Source of the DNA: Ruminococcus sp. UBA946
GTDB taxonomy: Bacteria > Bacillota > Clostridia > Oscillospirales > Ruminococcaceae
Length of the DNA: 14,702 bases
Direction of reading: 5' to 3'
Assembly: GCA_002293295.1 (NCBI GenBank)
Contig: DBCY01000028.1
Span: 1-14,702, forward strand
Shown: piece after piece, positions 12,464 to 14,702 of the stretch
How the letters are laid out: each line of letters starts with the position of its first letter
Position numbering within the stretch: position 1 is the first letter of the stretch
Translations under genes and position numbers: made by a program
The notes under the pieces: model-generated
The model's database searches: none
Seen by the model: the letters and a program-made list of their open reading frames with translations, nothing else
What the model was told of the DNA's origin: nothing

Positions 12464-14584
12464 CCTTTTTATGAATACCCATACCGTTAAAGCCGAAGCC
12501 GCTGTTATAATCATGGGTATCATAATGGGGGAGGAGGATTCAAAAACAATCATATCTATTTCGGCTGCACGAGCGCTGCCCGAAGAAACATCTATTACTT
12601 CCCCGTAATTGTTTTCAGATATTACAATCGCATATTCGGAAGCATGGGAGATTAAAAATTCAGCATATCCTTCATTTCCCACTACCGGCGCGCTGATGAA
12701 TTCCAATACCTTGGTTTTGGGGTTGTAATAAAACAGGTTTGCATAGTATCCGGCATACTGCTTGCCGAGATTCATTAAAAGAGTGCCTGTGAACCCTAAA
12801 TCCCCGTTATGCCCAAGCGTAAATTCCATGACGGCTTTTTTCCCGATAAGCGTATCGAACATATCGGTTGTTATTGAATTTGCGTTGTTTGAAATACCGA
12901 AATTAATTTCCTTCGGAGAAGTTATGTTAAGTCCGTTAATTACCCATTTAATGCTGTCGCTGACATCAATTATAATTGTGACGTCCTTATGGCGGATTGC
13001 CCTGAAAACGCTTGCCGGAACGCTTTTCGCGCCGTTAAGGTTAATCGTGATAACATCCCCGTTCAAAGCGCCGTCTAAGCTTTCGGCAATTTCACCCCAG
13101 CCCTTGTTTCCGTAATTGTCCGATACCGCGGGCGCCGATGTAGGAGAAGAAGAACCGCCGGGGGTTCCGGGATTAACAGGCGGTTTAGGAGGCGGCGGAG
13201 GCTGAAGCTTAGGGATAGCCCGGGTCTCGGTTTCGCCGCATCCGGAGCAGGTTCTTGTTTCAACGCCCGTTGAGGAAACCGTCGCCGGAACGGTTACAAC
13301 CCATTGCCCCCAGCTGTGCCCGGTTGCGGGGATAATTGTTACGCTTAACCTTTGCCCGCAGTCAGCGCATCTGATTACCTGTTCGCCGTCGGTTTCGCAG
13401 GAAGCGGAAGCGGTTATTGCGGGCGCGGAGGGGGAATGAGGAGCTTTCGGAACAGATTGGATTAAATAACCGTCGCAGCCGTTTGCACAGTATATCTTTT
13501 CGCTTCCCGCACTGGTGCAGGTCGGTGCGGCAATAACTTCGCGCTCTCCGGAAAAATCGTGTTCGACGCATTCTCCGTCGCTGCCTGTTACAGCAGACGT
13601 TTCAATTGTTCCGCATACAGGGCATAATCTTGAATAATTCATTCCATCTGCGGTTGACCAGTCCCTCCAGCTGTGACCCGTTGCGGGGAGATACTCGTAT
13701 TCCTTATCATATCCGCAGTCAGGGCAGCAGGTTCGGATATAACCGTCACTCCCACAACTCGGTTCCACCGTTACTGTCTGAAAAGCCTCATGCGGGCAGG
13801 CTGATACTATGAATTTTAAGGTGTATGTCATGCTGTATGCTGAGCCGCTTTCAGAGGCGACGGTTATTGTGGCGATTATCACGGAATCAATATGGGGGTT
13901 GTCGCTTACGAGGTGAAAATCATTGATACTGTAAGAAACCGCCGAACCGGTATCCGAGGGTAAAGCTTCAATATCATATGTCTTCCACTGGTCGTTATAC
14001 CATTGTTCATGAGGTATTCTGTATTCAAATGAAACCTCTCCGGATGAAAATCCTTCCAGTTCAGTTCCGTTAATTTTAATTCCTGAAAGCGAAGCGTCGG
14101 TGCTTGTAAGCGTAAACTCTTTAGTGACAGCGGGGCTTGCCGCCTTTCCGCTCTCGGCTGCTATTGCCTTTACCGTCAGGGTATCGGCTGTGACGGGGAT
14201 ATTAAGCGAAATAACGTCGATTCCCCCGCTGTAAACGGCGGAAGAGGTTGTCGGTTCTCTTCCGTCGGTCGTATAATAAACCGTACCTGAACCGCTTATT
14301 TCAACAGTCCCCGACCTTGAAAGCCGGACAGAATTATCCGTAGTTATTACAGGGGCGGCGGTTTGTTCCAGTTCAAAGGAAGCGGCGGTATATGTCTGCC
14401 GGTTGGTTTCATTTTCTGCGGTTGCCGGAATCGTCGATATGTTATTTAAAGCAAAATCCTGAACCTTAGTTATGAGCGGGAGCTTATCCTCCGCCGAGAC
14501 CGGTATAAACAAGTTTGCTGACTGGCTCATGAAAATAACAGCCGACGAAATAAAAACCAAAGGATTTTTTAATATTTTCTTCAT
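12446..14584 (-). CDS. Secreted Cys-rich modular surface protein with C-terminal membrane anchor
   Basis: A 712-residue exported protein. A signal peptide (1-31, cleavage after VSA) is followed by a chitobiase/hexosaminidase C-terminal-like domain (about 83-157, with the YYTTDGREPT motif), a Cadherin-like beta-sandwich region (about 163-260), and a Cys-rich region (about 263-455) with 16 cysteines. Those include CPDC, CPVC, CANGC, CADC and CSGC, and ATGHSW occurs twice. A Pro/Gly/Ser linker (about 458-488) follows, then a C-terminal beta-rich module (about 493-657) rich in aromatic residues. The protein ends in a hydrophobic helix (about 685-705) and KRKKAGK, so it is held in the membrane; there is no LPXTG. 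AGGAG six bases before the ATG at 14584 fixes the start. Probably an adhesin-like or carbohydrate-contacting protein (inference); no catalytic domain is seen. Confidence 0.85.
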   Translation of the reverse strand: MKKILKNPLVFISSAVIFMSQSANLFIPVSAEDKLPLITKVQDFALNNISTIPATAENETNRQTYTAASFELEQTAAPVITTDNSVRLSRSGTVEISGSGTVYYTTDGREPTTSSAVYSGGIDVISLNIPVTADTLTVKAIAAESGKAASPAVTKEFTLTSTDASLSGIKINGTELEGFSSGEVSFEYRIPHEQWYNDQWKTYDIEALPSDTGSAVSYSINDFHLVSDNPHIDSVIIATITVASESGSAYSMTYTLKFIVSACPHEAFQTVTVEPSCGSDGYIRTCCPDCGYDKEYEYLPATGHSWRDWSTADGMNYSRLCPVCGTIETSAVTGSDGECVEHDFSGEREVIAAPTCTSAGSEKIYCANGCDGYLIQSVPKAPHSPSAPAITASASCETDGEQVIRCADCGQRLSVTIIPATGHSWGQWVVTVPATVSSTGVETRTCSGCGETETRAIPKLQPPPPPKPPVNPGTPGGSSSPTSAPAVSDNYGNKGWGEIAESLDGALNGDVITINLNGAKSVPASVFRAIRHKDVTIIIDVSDSIKWVINGLNITSPKEINFGISNNANSITTDMFDTLIGKKAVMEFTLGHNGDLGFTGTLLMNLGKQYAGYYANLFYYNPKTKVLEFISAPVVGNEGYAEFLISHASEYAIVISENNYGEVIDVSSGSARAAEIDMIVFESSSPIMIPMIITAASALTVWVFIKRKKAGK

Positions 14585-14629
14585 TTTAATCTCCTTCAAT
14601 TAAAGTAAATCAAAATTAATAACATTTAC

Positions 14630-14635
14630 ATTATA
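14630..14635 (-). promoter_or_regulatory. Possible -10 box of the surface-protein gene
   Basis: A consensus TATAAT on the minus strand lies about 45 bp before the ATG at 14584. No convincing -35 hexamer sits 16-18 bp upstream of it. The rest of the stretch to the window end is AT-rich and holds no gene. Confidence 0.35.
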
Positions 14636-14702
14636 TATTAAATTTATGAATAAATCGTGTTGCTTCATAAGAATATATATTAAAAATCATACCGCCGCAG
14701 GC

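Noticed and set aside
1..14702. CRISPR array, transposon or prophage
   Set aside because: No regularly spaced direct repeats of 25-40 bp, no transposase or integrase frames, and no long terminal inverted repeats bounding a gene were seen.

Overview
This 14.7 kb window looks like ordinary chromosome from a low-to-mid GC anaerobic member of the Clostridia, most likely related to Ruminococcaceae/Oscillospiraceae. That placement is inference. It rests on strong AGGAG-type ribosome sites, sigma-A promoters, A/T-flanked intrinsic terminators, an NdoA/EndoA-type MazF, a LysM-G5-M23 cell-wall protein, and a surface protein with Cys-rich 'ATGHSW' modules of a kind common in gut Clostridia. No transposase, integrase, phage gene, CRISPR array, tRNA or rRNA was seen.

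Layout, left to right. (1) A terminator at 37-69 ends a plus-strand gene lying outside the window, and a degenerate 7-bp tandem repeat (97-124) abuts the stop codon of fabV. (2) Minus strand: fabV (trans-2-enoyl reductase) has its own promoter. Upstream of it is a membrane-anchored LysM-G5-M23 peptidoglycan hydrolase with its own terminator and promoter. (3) A 636-bp gene-free stretch (3375-4010) holds the M23 promoter, an AT-rich part, and a GC-richer, strongly foldable island (3810-3985) ending at a minus-strand terminator. (4) A DUF975-like membrane protein and a histidine phosphatase form a probable two-gene minus-strand operon, divergent from an XRE-type regulator on the plus strand. (5) Minus strand: a methyl-accepting chemotaxis protein lies upstream of a large hybrid histidine kinase with two receiver domains. 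The roughly 390 bp between them carries five inverted repeats. (6) A solitary mazF toxin gene lies on the plus strand, preceded by about 500 bp of non-coding DNA with three hairpins and no visible antitoxin gene. (7) A convergent minus-strand gene encodes a secreted, C-terminally membrane-anchored, Cys-rich modular surface protein.

The genes share an envelope and signalling flavour: cell-wall remodelling, surface display, chemosensing and phosphorelay. Nothing shows that they act as one system. All eight recognisable families are known, and I see no convincing new multi-gene system. The most unusual content is non-coding: the foldable island at 3810-3985, the stacked palindromes in the kinase leader, and the structured leader of the orphan mazF. 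Three start codons are better placed than the longest open frame suggests: the kinase ATG at 9113, the MCP TTG at 11193 and the mazF TTG at 11842. The surface protein starts at the ATG at 14584.
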